Assembly (NCBI RefSeq): GCF_012844345.1
Contig: NZ_CP051625.1
Span: 868,001 to 932,000 of the forward strand
Reading direction: 5' to 3'
Source: Pseudomonas sp. gcc21
GTDB taxonomy: Bacteria; Pseudomonadota; Gammaproteobacteria; Pseudomonadales; Pseudomonadaceae
Length of the DNA: 64,000 bases
The notes beneath the pieces are model-generated. The model was given only the letters and a program-made list of their open reading frames with translations, was not told the DNA's origin and searched no databases. Shown here piece by piece: positions 31,914-40,344 of the stretch; the first letter of the stretch is position 1, and each line of letters begins with the position of its first letter. A program made the position numbers and the translations under genes.

Positions 31914-33923
31914 ATGACGATTAACGTCGAAGACGTAAAGCTGCTCAAATCCCAGCGCCTGACCGACGAGGAAGACGGTGGCGGCCGCGCCACCGGTGAC
32001 GCGGTAACCGATGGCGAAGTGAACAACCTGTTTCCCGATATCAGCCGCCTTGACCGCACCCTGGGTCGTATCAGCCTGCGCAAGACCTTCGCCGGCGTGA
32101 TGACTGATAACGCCGATCCTTATTTGGGCGTGCATTCGATCATCACCAAGGGCCCGGCTGACCCCCGCGTGTCGGTGCTGCTGTTCAACACGGGCAGCCA
32201 GACTGACGAGCGGGTGGATGCGCGGTCGGTGATCGAGGGCTATGTGGTGCCCAGCACCATTGCGCAGTTCGAGTTGCTGGGCGATCAATACGCGGGGCAG
32301 CGAACAATCACGGGGATCCAGAGACTTGAAGCGCGCCTGCCTGAAATTGGGGAGGTGTACCAGCTTGTGCATGGCTTAGTGAATCAGTATGTCCGCATCG
32401 GGTCGGTGGAAGGCAGTGAAGAGGAGTTCATCATTGATTACGGCGGCGGCAACTTCATTACTATCACCCGCCGCCGGCTGACTCTCGGCATCACTAGCCC
32501 GCTGACCACCCTCTATCCGGGCGGGCAGGTCACACCGGCCGGGACCTCGGAGAAGAACCTGTCTGGCGAGGACAAATCCAAGGTTCGAGCCACCGAAGTT
32601 GCCGACTCCGCGCGCTATTACGGCATCAGCCAATTGGCGCAGCCGGCGCTTTCGGGTGATATGACGGTCGTAGTGGATTCTGTGTACTCACAGCTAGTGC
32701 CCAGCGCCACGCGTGAAAGCGCGCTAACCAACCAGAGCGGCGGCGCCCGCGCCCGATATCTAGTACCCAGCACGCCTGATAGTCGTTCCCTGACGCTGAG
32801 CTTCACCCAGGTCACGTCTGGCCAAAGCCGGGCGTTTCTTACCACCGGAGCGTTTCAGTTATCGGTGGAGCTGAGCATCAGCGGCGGCATCTATGCTGAC
32901 GACGGCAAAGGTGAGCTGACGCACCGCAGCGGTAGCAACAGCTTCAGCCGCATCACCGTTGATTATGAGTCTGGCGAGATCAACGCCTTCCGCAGTTCGA
33001 CCTTTACCGGCAGCGCATCCGTAAACTATCGGCCGGCGACAGCCATCAGCGGCCAGGCCATCACTGGCGAGATCGATATCACACTGGGCAGCCGCGGCTT
33101 TGCCTACACGCTGAACCTGGCAAACGCCAAACCACGCCCCGGCACGCTGTCGGTCAGCTTCATGGCGCTGGGCAAATGGTACGAGCTACGCGACCAGGGG
33201 AACGGCGAACTGACAGGCGAGGGCAGTGGCACCGTGGACTTTGCCAGCGGCTCGGTCAGCGTCAGCTTGAACGCCTTGCCGGATGTCGGTACCAGCCTGA
33301 TTTACAGCTACATCGGCCAGCTGGATAACAACCTGCAAACCCATGTGGGCAGCGGTAGCGCACCGGAAATACGCGTTGAGCATCGCTTGCCGCACGACGG
33401 CATCCAGCCCGGAAGCCTTGCGACTACCGTCACCATGGGCGGCTCGGCCAAGCCATTGACGGATAACGGCGACGGAACACTGACCGGCGAGCCCGGTACC
33501 GGCCGAATCGTATATGCAACAGGTGAAGTCAGCCTGCTGCTAACTGCAACCCCGGACGCCGGCAGCACGGTCCAGTTTGCTTATGAACGCGCCGGGCATG
33601 ACATCGACACACCCATGACCGCCAGCCCGGACACCGGCGGCATCGTCAGCGGCACCATCGCCGGCGCGCCCCTGGAGCCCGGCAGCGTGAACATCCGCTG
33701 GCAGTGCCAGCGCACGGCGCTTGTTCCCTCTGCAGTGGGCACCAGTGGCGGTACTTATACCGGCACGGTCACCGTCGAGCATGAAGCCAATGACGACGGC
33801 GCCGGCAACTGGCAGGGCTACACCGGCAGTATCAACTACAGCACCGGCGCATTCAGCCTGAAGGTCGAGCAGCTGTACGACTACGCCGAATACGACGTCA
33901 AATACGATCTGATCGAGGTTTAA
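31914..33923 (+). CDS. Large tail-tip protein with repeated beta modules
   Basis: The 669-residue protein is beta-rich with an N-terminal structural domain (about 1-200) followed by repeated modules near residues 318-372, 408-467, 498-557 and 588-669. Each has PG(S/T)L, a G-x-G or GEG turn, then a (D/Y)-Y/F-x-x-G-x-(V/I) strand, e.g. GTVDFASGSVSVSLNALPDV and GRIVYATGEVSLLL. The repeats suggest a shaft or fibre built from stacked modules. The following gene has the same motif. Function as tail-tip or central fibre is inferred. Confidence 0.68.
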   Translation: MTINVEDVKLLKSQRLTDEEDGGGRATGDAVTDGEVNNLFPDISRLDRTLGRISLRKTFAGVMTDNADPYLGVHSIITKGPADPRVSVLLFNTGSQTDERVDARSVIEGYVVPSTIAQFELLGDQYAGQRTITGIQRLEARLPEIGEVYQLVHGLVNQYVRIGSVEGSEEEFIIDYGGGNFITITRRRLTLGITSPLTTLYPGGQVTPAGTSEKNLSGEDKSKVRATEVADSARYYGISQLAQPALSGDMTVVVDSVYSQLVPSATRESALTNQSGGARARYLVPSTPDSRSLTLSFTQVTSGQSRAFLTTGAFQLSVELSISGGIYADDGKGELTHRSGSNSFSRITVDYESGEINAFRSSTFTGSASVNYRPATAISGQAITGEIDITLGSRGFAYTLNLANAKPRPGTLSVSFMALGKWYELRDQGNGELTGEGSGTVDFASGSVSVSLNALPDVGTSLIYSYIGQLDNNLQTHVGSGSAPEIRVEHRLPHDGIQPGSLATTVTMGGSAKPLTDNGDGTLTGEPGTGRIVYATGEVSLLLTATPDAGSTVQFAYERAGHDIDTPMTASPDTGGIVSGTIAGAPLEPGSVNIRWQCQRTALVPSAVGTSGGTYTGTVTVEHEANDDGAGNWQGYTGSINYSTGAFSLKVEQLYDYAEYDVKYDLIEV

Positions 33924-33924
33924 C

Positions 33925-35499
33925 ATGGCCATAGTGGCAGGCAAGCAATACCGTTCAGTCCCGCGCACGGTCACGACGCCGGTTCAGCGACAGGAGATGT
34001 TCGGCGGCACGCTCATGGTCCGCGCGCAATCCGCCGGCGCGACCTACGAACCGCAAACCGACAGCGTCGCCGCGCCCCAGCTGCAGATCGATCTGCTGCC
34101 GGGCGTAGCAAACCCGATCGTGCCTGGTAGCCTGATATTCCAGTGGGGCGGCGAGACCTACATTGACCGCTCCGGCGTACTGTTCCGCGCGATCAGTACC
34201 GCGACCAACGCCGGTACCGCCGTGGGTGCGATTGACTACAGTACCGGCGTTGCCACGTTGCAAAGCTACCCTGCAGCGCAGGGCGGTGCGGTCAACCGTC
34301 TGGCGTGCCTGACAGAGGCGGGCGGATTCAGCACCACAGAGGTGGTCTTCCGCACACCCGGTGCGCCGCTGCGCCCGGCCAGCTTGCAGCTGACCGTAGT
34401 GCGCGCCGACAACAGCGCCATCGTTACCGGTACCGCTGACCTAAACGGCAACGTCACCGGCGGCGGCATCATCCACGGCACGGTGGATATCCAGAGCGGT
34501 ATCGTCCGCCTGCGCTTCACCACCGACCCGGAAGACATAACCGGCGCGGCATCCGTCCCGGTGATCGCCGTGCTGGTGACCTATAACGCCGTGGTGCAAA
34601 CCAGCCTGCCGATGTCCGCCGATTTGCTGGGCCTGGACCCGGTGCGCCTGCCAGCTGACGGCCGCGTGCCCATCTACCGTGACGGTGACGTGCTAGTGAT
34701 CCACCACACCACCGAAACCCAAGTGGTACCCGCAGCAGGGCAGACAGTACAGCTTGAGCGGGAATATCAGGCCGCTATCGAAGTGGTCGACGCCAACGGC
34801 ATCGCCATGCGCCCGGACCAATACACGACAGATCGCGAGCTCGGCACGCTCACCTGGGCAGATCCGGTACTGAGCGAAGACGCCGAAGGCAACCCGCTCA
34901 CGCCACCGCTGACCATCCGCGATCGGGTAGAACACATGACCGTCTGCACTGAAGTGCAGATCAGCGGCGCCATCAGCTTCGGCTCGCCACTGCCCTGGGA
35001 CTTGCCCGCCAACGAAACCTTCGTCAGCAGCGCTGTGACCTGGGGCGATCTGCAAGCGCGGGTGTATCGCTGGTTCACGCAATCCACCTGGAACCAGGGT
35101 TCCCCCAACTGGGGCGACACCCCGCTGGGCAACAGCACCACCGCGCAATACAACCAGCTGAACTACCCGCTGGAAATCACCAACATGGGCGCGATCGCCG
35201 GCAAATGGGCAATCATCTTTACCAGCGCAAGCAGCTTTAACGTTGTAGAAGAAAAGCTCGGCGTGATCACCACCGGCAACATCAGCACCGACTGCTCACC
35301 CATCAACCCCGCCACCAGCGTGCCGTACTTCGTTATTCGGGCTGCAGGCTGGGGCACCGGCTGGGCTTCGGGCAACGCCGTGCGGTTCAACACCGATGCA
35401 TGTTTGGGGCCACAGTGGATAGTACGCACCGTCGTCAGCGGCCAGGGCTCGGTGGATGACGACCAGTTCAAGATACAGATTCGCGGGGATGCAGACTGA
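33925..35499 (+). CDS. Tail-tip protein sharing the beta-module repeat
   Basis: The 524-residue product starts one base after the previous stop. It carries two copies of the module (about 66-115 with VPGSLIFQWGGETY and GAIDYSTGVATLQ; about 149-220 with RPASLQLTVV and GTVDIQSGIVRLRF). After residue 300 there is a different region with VCTEVQISGAISFGSPLPWD and a C-terminal receptor-like domain (GWGTGWASGNAVRFNTD). A structural tip or fibre protein is likely. Its stop overlaps the next start. Confidence 0.65.
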   Translation: MAIVAGKQYRSVPRTVTTPVQRQEMFGGTLMVRAQSAGATYEPQTDSVAAPQLQIDLLPGVANPIVPGSLIFQWGGETYIDRSGVLFRAISTATNAGTAVGAIDYSTGVATLQSYPAAQGGAVNRLACLTEAGGFSTTEVVFRTPGAPLRPASLQLTVVRADNSAIVTGTADLNGNVTGGGIIHGTVDIQSGIVRLRFTTDPEDITGAASVPVIAVLVTYNAVVQTSLPMSADLLGLDPVRLPADGRVPIYRDGDVLVIHHTTETQVVPAAGQTVQLEREYQAAIEVVDANGIAMRPDQYTTDRELGTLTWADPVLSEDAEGNPLTPPLTIRDRVEHMTVCTEVQISGAISFGSPLPWDLPANETFVSSAVTWGDLQARVYRWFTQSTWNQGSPNWGDTPLGNSTTAQYNQLNYPLEITNMGAIAGKWAIIFTSASSFNVVEEKLGVITTGNISTDCSPINPATSVPYFVIRAAGWGTGWASGNAVRFNTDACLGPQWIVRTVVSGQGSVDDDQFKIQIRGDAD

Positions 35500-36629
35500 T
35501 GGCTGAAACAGACCTGTGGTTCGGCACGCTAACAGCGACCGTTCGCGTAGAAGATCTCCCGGCATCGCGTCGGGTGGTGGCCATTGAGCTCCCGGCTGAT
35601 GGGGAGTGGCGGGTGTGTGGTGCAGGTGCAAGCAACGCCGAGGGTGTCGCCACGCTACCCATCACCGGCCTGCCAACCAGCCGCATCTATGCAGTGGCCA
35701 TAGACGATTGGGGTCGTCCTTTTGCACCAGGCATGGCGGTAGCCTACGGCGACCTCATCCGGCCAACTCAATTTGTAGGTTGGATGTACCAGGTTACCCA
35801 ACCGGGAGCGCTGCCCGCTGCCGAACCCGACTGGTGGAACGCCCGTGCCGGGATTCCGCAGCCGGTGGGCACGGCGATGCTGCAGGCGATCAGGCACTAC
35901 CAGCCGATAGCGCATGGGCCGGTAAGTGATATTGAGTGGGAGGAGAAGGAGTTTGATCCGCATTGGGATAACGTGGTGGCGTTGTTGCATTTTGACGAGG
36001 GTTTGAGCGACGAGAAGGGGCTAGCGTGGAGCTTTGATGGTGCTGCAAGTATAACAAGCGCCGGCCCAATCTACGGCAGTGGCAGCTTGTTATGCGATGG
36101 GCCGGATGACGGATGTAGCACCATTAATCCCATAAACGATCCCCTTGCACCGTTTACTATTGAAACAACAGTGATGTTTACGTCCCTTCCCGGGCCAGCC
36201 CGAGAGAGAAGCGCCTTATGGGGGCAGCCCTCCGATGGTTCCTACGGTGAATACGGGCTCAGTCTGCTAAATGGAACTAATATATGGCTTGATCTTCGTG
36301 GAGGACATAGTTCCCATCCGTCAGCTCAGTCTGACGATCTTCTTTTTGAACTCTTTACGAGATACCACCTAGCGCACACTTTTGATGGGGCTCACCATAG
36401 AGTATTCATTAATGGGTTAATGGTTATTGAGGTGGAGTTTTCGACTGGATGGAAAAACACATCCCAGCCTTTTTCCATTGGCATGATGTACATGCCTTCA
36501 TACAGATCTAGCAGGTGGGGCGCTTCCGCTAAGTTCGATGAATTCCGTATCACTAAAGGCATCGCTCGCTATACCGAAGACTTCACACCACAAACCGTAC
36601 CATTCCCCAACGTAGGCCCGCCTCTCTAA
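35499..36629 (+). CDS. Tail fibre-type protein with LamG/concanavalin-like domain
   Basis: The 376-residue protein has an N-terminal structural part (1-150) and a C-terminal LamG-like domain (about 158-375): VVALLHFDEGLSDEKG, AASITSAGPIYGSGSLLCDG, FTIETTVMFTSLPG, YHLAHTFDGAHHRVFINGLM and KFDEFRITKGIARYTEDF. This is the laminin-G-like jellyroll used by phage fibres to bind sugars or host surfaces. From about 35940 the DNA is visibly AT-richer than its neighbours, so the domain seems to have been swapped in. Confidence 0.75.
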   Translation: MAETDLWFGTLTATVRVEDLPASRRVVAIELPADGEWRVCGAGASNAEGVATLPITGLPTSRIYAVAIDDWGRPFAPGMAVAYGDLIRPTQFVGWMYQVTQPGALPAAEPDWWNARAGIPQPVGTAMLQAIRHYQPIAHGPVSDIEWEEKEFDPHWDNVVALLHFDEGLSDEKGLAWSFDGAASITSAGPIYGSGSLLCDGPDDGCSTINPINDPLAPFTIETTVMFTSLPGPARERSALWGQPSDGSYGEYGLSLLNGTNIWLDLRGGHSSHPSAQSDDLLFELFTRYHLAHTFDGAHHRVFINGLMVIEVEFSTGWKNTSQPFSIGMMYMPSYRSSRWGASAKFDEFRITKGIARYTEDFTPQTVPFPNVGPPL

Positions 36630-36644
36630 CCCAAGGAAGTCCCC

Positions 36645-38519
36645 ATGACCTACCAGCCTGGATCAGCCGACCTCCAGTTCGGTGGTGATGCCTACACGCC
36701 CCCATCCCCGCTGGCCTTCGACTCCGGCGGCACCCCGGCCAATATCCCAGCCCCACCGCCAGGGTTGATCATTGGCGTTAGCTCTGCCTGGTCGAAGACG
36801 CAGCAGCTGCAAGCCAAGGCCGCGCTGGCACTCTGGGGCGATGCACCGGCAAAGCAGGGCGCTACCGCATCGGCCTGGGGAGAAACGGTTGTCAGGGATC
36901 GCGGTAACCGCTTCGACTGGAGCGGCGTACCGGTCAAGGATACTCATCTGCAGCAGGGCTGGGAGCAGGCATCACCGGCTGACGGCGCAACCAGCAGCCA
37001 GTGGAACAACCTGACGCCGAAGGATTCAGGCACGGCGCAAGGTTGGGACGCAAGTATTCGCTCGACTGACTGGAAAGTCAGCATTGCTTACGACCCAGCC
37101 CCACCATTCAAAGACAGCACCGTTGGCACGCGCTATCGGCGCAGCAACGAGCACGGCAGGCGCGTACCGCGTGGCGATGACGCGCCCCTGCACCACCCAG
37201 GCGGGGCAGTCGCCTTTACATTCCGGGGCGGGCTTTATACACCGCTCACTGACGCTGCCGTGTTCTTCCACTTCTACGTACCGCCAGCCACACCCGGGCG
37301 CATCGGGCCGATCGATGCGTCCGGCTTTGTCCGCTGGGGTACATCGCGCCGGCTGGACCTGCGTTTGCGCTTGCCCTGGGGCAAGGCGCAAGTGTTGGAC
37401 GGCAAGATAACCGGCATCACCTACCCGGACTATGACGGCCCGGTGGTTATACCTGTTCCGGATCCTGACGAGCCGGACATACTGGAGACCTACATGATCG
37501 CCAACAGTGTATCGCTGGCAGTGCTGCCCGACCGCACACCGCTCGATGCCACCGGTATCCGCATCAACCTGGACATTGACAGCTTCGCCTGGACGCTGAG
37601 CGCGCAACTGTTCGGCCGCACATCGCTGGCACAGGTGCGCCCGGATGCCAACGGCCCCAAGGAAATCGAAGCCACCATCAACGGCCACACCTGGCTGTTT
37701 ATGGTCGAGCGCTATTCAGGCACCGGCAAGCTGGCAGACGAGCGTTACAGCATCACAGGCGTCAGTCGGTCTCAGCTGCTGGCCGAGCCTTACGCGCCCA
37801 AGCGCAGCCAGGTAAACACCGCGCCTATCAACGCGGAACAAGCCGCCGTGCTCGAACTCGAGTACACCGGTTTCACCCTCAACTGGGACACCTGGACCTT
37901 CGGCCCACCGGACTGGACCATGCCACCCGGTGCGTTCAGCTATCAGGACAAAACCGCCATGCAGGTGATAGCCACCCTAGCCGAAACCGTAGGCGGCGTC
38001 GTATCCCCAGCGCTGGCTACTGACGAGCTCACCATCCTGCCGCGCTACCGCGAACCAGTTTGGCAGTGGAGCAGCGCCATCATGGACCGCATCATCCCCG
38101 CCGCCATGGTCAGTGAGTGGGGCAGCGAATGGCAGCCACAGCCGGAATGGAACAGCTGCTACGTCAGCGGCACCACCCACGGCGTAGCCATGAAAGTGCG
38201 CCGCGCAGGCACAGCAGGCGAGCTGGAAGCGCCTGACGTGTACGCCGACTGGCTCACCGGCACCGACGCCGCCCGCCATCGCGGCATCGCGGAGATGTGC
38301 AAAGGCGGCAATCAGGAGATCGTCACCCTGAACATACCGCTGTTTCATGCCGAAACAGCACCGGGCCTGGTGCAGCCGGCCATGCTCTGCGAAGTGCGCG
38401 ACATCGACGAAACATGGCGCGGCCTGTGCCTGGCAACTGAAATCACAGCCGACGGCGTAGGAGCCAGCCGCGTCAAACAATCACTCAAACTCGAACGGCA
38501 TCACAGAGAGAGCGCATGA
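36645..38519 (+). CDS. Large tail-tip/hub protein (624 aa)
   Basis: The N-terminal 150 residues are Gly/Pro/Ala-rich with repeated short units of W-x-x-x and A-K-x-G (WSKTQQLQAKAALALWGDAP, DRGNRFDWSGVPVKD). The central part has RYRRSNEHGRRVPRGDDA, and residues about 280-624 resemble a tail hub or tip protein (ETYMIANSVSLAVLPDRTPL, SWTFGPPDWTMPPGAF-like region at FGPPDWTMPPGAFSYQD). No known domain is certain. It is last but one in the tail operon. Confidence 0.6.
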   Translation: MTYQPGSADLQFGGDAYTPPSPLAFDSGGTPANIPAPPPGLIIGVSSAWSKTQQLQAKAALALWGDAPAKQGATASAWGETVVRDRGNRFDWSGVPVKDTHLQQGWEQASPADGATSSQWNNLTPKDSGTAQGWDASIRSTDWKVSIAYDPAPPFKDSTVGTRYRRSNEHGRRVPRGDDAPLHHPGGAVAFTFRGGLYTPLTDAAVFFHFYVPPATPGRIGPIDASGFVRWGTSRRLDLRLRLPWGKAQVLDGKITGITYPDYDGPVVIPVPDPDEPDILETYMIANSVSLAVLPDRTPLDATGIRINLDIDSFAWTLSAQLFGRTSLAQVRPDANGPKEIEATINGHTWLFMVERYSGTGKLADERYSITGVSRSQLLAEPYAPKRSQVNTAPINAEQAAVLELEYTGFTLNWDTWTFGPPDWTMPPGAFSYQDKTAMQVIATLAETVGGVVSPALATDELTILPRYREPVWQWSSAIMDRIIPAAMVSEWGSEWQPQPEWNSCYVSGTTHGVAMKVRRAGTAGELEAPDVYADWLTGTDAARHRGIAEMCKGGNQEIVTLNIPLFHAETAPGLVQPAMLCEVRDIDETWRGLCLATEITADGVGASRVKQSLKLERHHRESA

Positions 38520-38752
38520 GCACAGTCAACCCGTGGAAACGCTTCATCGGCCTGCTGCCCGGCGGCGTCCGCACCGTCGGCACAGTCACCAGCATCAACA
38601 GCAACAACGGCACCAGCAACGTACAGCTGCGCAACGGCACCAGCGTGGCAGTGCAGGGAGTGAGCGTAGCGGTGGGGCTGATGGCATTCGTGGTGGACGG
38701 CAGGGTTGCGGGGCCCGCGCCGGCTTTGGATCAGTATGAGGTGGAGGTGTAA
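38516..38752 (+). CDS. Small tail protein (78 aa), OB-like
   Basis: ATG 38516 overlaps the previous stop. The 78-residue protein has RTVGTVTSINSNNGTSNVQL, GTSVAVQGVSVAVGLMAFV, VDGRVAGPAPALDQYEVEV-type strands, a five-strand beta barrel pattern. Similar small proteins follow hub genes in phages such as those with gp27/gp45-like tips. Role inferred from position. Confidence 0.55.
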   Translation: MSTVNPWKRFIGLLPGGVRTVGTVTSINSNNGTSNVQLRNGTSVAVQGVSVAVGLMAFVVDGRVAGPAPALDQYEVEV

Positions 38753-38814
38753 CTGTGTCATATTGCGCCCTACGACAAAGGAGCCATTATGGGTTGCCAC
38801 TTCAGGGAGCAGAA

Positions 38815-39459
38815 ATGAGCATGTTTCGTAAGTTTCGCGGTGCTTTATGGTTAGCCAGCACGCTGGGGTTAGAGAAAGGCGTTCACATAACCCGCTATTC
38901 GATGTATCGGCGCCTCGGATTTGTAGGCGAGGGTTTGCCAGTACGCGAGGGTAAGGTGCTCAGCATCAGTCACTCAAAGTCTTTAATTGATGTGCTTGGG
39001 CTCGACCCGTCTGAAGTCTTTGAAGCTAACTACCCAGAGCACAATATGTTGAGCCTGGACTTTGATGATAATACCTTTGATATTGTGTTGTCTGATCAAG
39101 TCTTAGAACATATTGAAGGCAATCCCCAGCAAGCCATAGATGAGTGCTTTAGGGTTCTTAAGCCTGGAGGCATTGCAATCCATACCACATGTTTCATCAA
39201 TCCTGTCCACGGACATCCGGGAGATTTTTGGCGATTCACCCCCGAGGCGCTGGTGTTACTGCATAAAGGATGGGCGGAAATCCTTGAGTCCGGCGGATGG
39301 GGTAATTTCGACGTTTGGGGCGTGGTTCGGAATCACCTCCGTTTTGCAGGCATTCCTCACGCAAAGTGGCACCCGCTTCATAAAACCGCTACTCGGAACG
39401 ATCCTCTATGGCCAGTGGTAACGTGGGTGATTGCTCGCAAGCAAAAAATGGACTTCTGA
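38815..39459 (+). CDS. Class I SAM-dependent methyltransferase
   Basis: ATG 38815 (GGGAG 6 bases before) gives 214 residues. It has SISHSKSLIDVLGLDPSEVF, NMLSLDFDDNTFDIVLSDQV, LEHIEGNPQQAIDECFRVLK and PGGIAIHTTCF, the Methyltransf_11 pattern of motif I-like region, acidic D-x-x-x-F-D, L-x-H and L-K-P-G-G. The glycine-rich motif I is weak. The gene is AT-richer than the phage core, is the last prophage gene before attR, and is not structural. It is probably a lysogenic conversion gene, perhaps modifying a surface sugar or lipid; substrate unknown. Confidence 0.75.
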   Translation: MSMFRKFRGALWLASTLGLEKGVHITRYSMYRRLGFVGEGLPVREGKVLSISHSKSLIDVLGLDPSEVFEANYPEHNMLSLDFDDNTFDIVLSDQVLEHIEGNPQQAIDECFRVLKPGGIAIHTTCFINPVHGHPGDFWRFTPEALVLLHKGWAEILESGGWGNFDVWGVVRNHLRFAGIPHAKWHPLHKTATRNDPLWPVVTWVIARKQKMDF

Positions 39460-39479
39460 CTATTTAATTCAAAATATAT

Positions 39480-39499
39480 ACCCGCCCGGCGGGTTCTAT
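39480..39499 (+). terminator. Possible terminator after methyltransferase gene
   Basis: ACCCGC (39480-39485) pairs with GCGGGT (39489-39494) around CCG, followed by TCTATG. The U-tail is poor, so confidence is modest. Confidence 0.4.
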
Positions 39500-39618
39500 G
39501 GGTAATCGGTTTAAGTGCTTGAGGGTTGGTAGTCAACCGCTGGGTCTGTCTGCGTGCGAGAAGCATATGATTCTGTGAATGGGATGTGATTTGCCCGGAC
39601 GGGCGGATGCGGGCAGAC

Positions 39619-39638
39619 CACTGTAGGAAAATACAGTG
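39619..39638. repeat. Perfect 7-bp inverted repeat near attR
   Basis: CACTGTA (39619-39625) and TACAGTG (39632-39638) flank GGAAAA. It lies two bases before the IHF-consensus site. It may be an integrase arm site or excisionase site; no second copy was recognised in this window. Confidence 0.6.
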
Positions 39639-39640
39639 TC

Positions 39641-39653
39641 TAAGTTATTGATT
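39641..39653. promoter_or_regulatory. IHF-consensus site in prophage attachment arm
   Basis: TAAGTTATTGATT matches the reverse complement of the IHF consensus WATCAANNNNTTR at every position. It lies 85 bases before the tRNA core, where bent DNA is needed by tyrosine recombinases. Binding is inferred from consensus only. Confidence 0.55.
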
Positions 39654-39738
39654 GTTATAGGGAGGTGTGCCGCTTTTCTGGGGCCTGAAAATAGAGCGGT
39701 TTCCTTTCAGCATCAAAGGGTTAACCCGGCTAGGCAGG

Positions 39739-39787
39739 CACCTTGACATGGTGGGGGTCAGCGGTTCGAATCCGCTCGTGCCTACCA
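39739..39787 (+). other. attR: displaced 3' part of tRNA-Val(GAC)
   Basis: The stretch reads as the anticodon arm (CACC-TTGACAT-GGTG with GAC at 39745-39747), variable loop, T arm (AGCGG-TTCGAAT-CCGCT) and acceptor end CGTGCCT-ACCA. The 5' half (which should begin AGGCACG) is missing; the upstream sequence is unrelated. So this is the fragment displaced by phage integration at the tRNA 3' half. The intact tRNA-Val should lie at the left end of the prophage outside this window. A factor-independent terminator follows. Confidence 0.88.
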
Positions 39788-39815
39788 AACAAGCCCGAAC
39801 TGCACGGGTAGAAAG

Positions 39816-39844
39816 AGGCGATCCGACAGGGTCGCCTTTTTTTT
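39816..39844 (+). terminator. Terminator of the tRNA-Val unit
   Basis: AGGCGATCC (39816-39824) pairs with GGGTCGCCT (39829-39837; one G-U) around GACA, followed by eight T's. It originally terminated the tRNA-Val transcript and is now separated from the intact gene. Confidence 0.85.
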
Positions 39845-39993
39845 CGTCTGCTTTTTGTGATGTTTTTGGAATCCTTGCCTGGTATGGCAGTCTGCTGTTA
39901 TCGAGACGGCGCCAGCCTTCCGAGGTGTGCGCTCCCGATCTCCAGATCAACGCTCATGCGTTTCCCTGAGCCAGACAGAGAAGGAAGCACGTT

Positions 39994-40344
39994 ATGAAGT
40001 TCTCAACCCTGCTCGCCACCACCTGCGCTTTCGCAAGCGTAGGGCTATCCGCACTACAGACTGCAGCTGTCGCAGCACCGCCTCCTGGAGATACCGCTAC
40101 TACATGTGAGCTGTCACGCAGCGTTTCGGAAAACTACATGCGTATGCGGCAGCAGGGCGTTGAGAAAGAAACGCTGATTTCGAACATGGAGGAGCAGCTT
40201 GGCGGCGAAATCGACCCCGATTCCCGGGCGATCATCAACAGCGCTTATGAAGAGCCCATCAACACGGACGATCCTCAGAAGGCTATTTCCGATTTCGCCC
40301 AGACGCAGCATGAGAAATGTGTGGAGACCAATGCCGGCACCTAG
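39994..40344 (+). CDS. Small secreted protein of unknown function
   Basis: The 116-residue product has a signal peptide (MKFSTLLATTCAFASVGLSA, cleavage about residue 27 after AVAA) and a mature part with CELSRSVSENYMRMRQQGV, ETLISNMEEQLGGEIDPDSR and QTQHEKCVETN. Two cysteines may form a disulfide. It is the first chromosomal gene after the prophage. No family recognised; a chromosomal, periplasmic protein is likely. Confidence 0.65.
   Translation: MKFSTLLATTCAFASVGLSALQTAAVAAPPPGDTATTCELSRSVSENYMRMRQQGVEKETLISNMEEQLGGEIDPDSRAIINSAYEEPINTDDPQKAISDFAQTQHEKCVETNAGT

Larger units (their letters stand above)
39460..39738. other. Prophage right-end region without genes
   Basis: No convincing open frame. 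It contains the weak terminator above, a 7-bp inverted repeat with 6-base loop (39619-39638), an IHF-consensus site (39641-39653) and the junction with the tRNA fragment. This is the expected arm region of an attachment site. Confidence 0.55.
1..39787. mobile_element. Lambda-like prophage, right part, integrated in tRNA-Val(GAC)
   Basis: A contiguous phage genome fills the left of the window and continues past the left edge. Visible modules are a leftward early operon, an immunity region with S24 repressor and paired operators, a rightward replication operon with integrase, lysis, head, tail and a terminal methyltransferase. The right boundary is a truncated 3' part of tRNA-Val at 39739-39787, beyond which the genes are chromosomal. 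All large morphogenesis genes are uninterrupted, so the element may be inducible. The tape-measure gene, the tail tube and the absence of sheath or baseplate genes indicate a long non-contractile tail. The left end and the intact tRNA are not in view. Confidence 0.95.
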
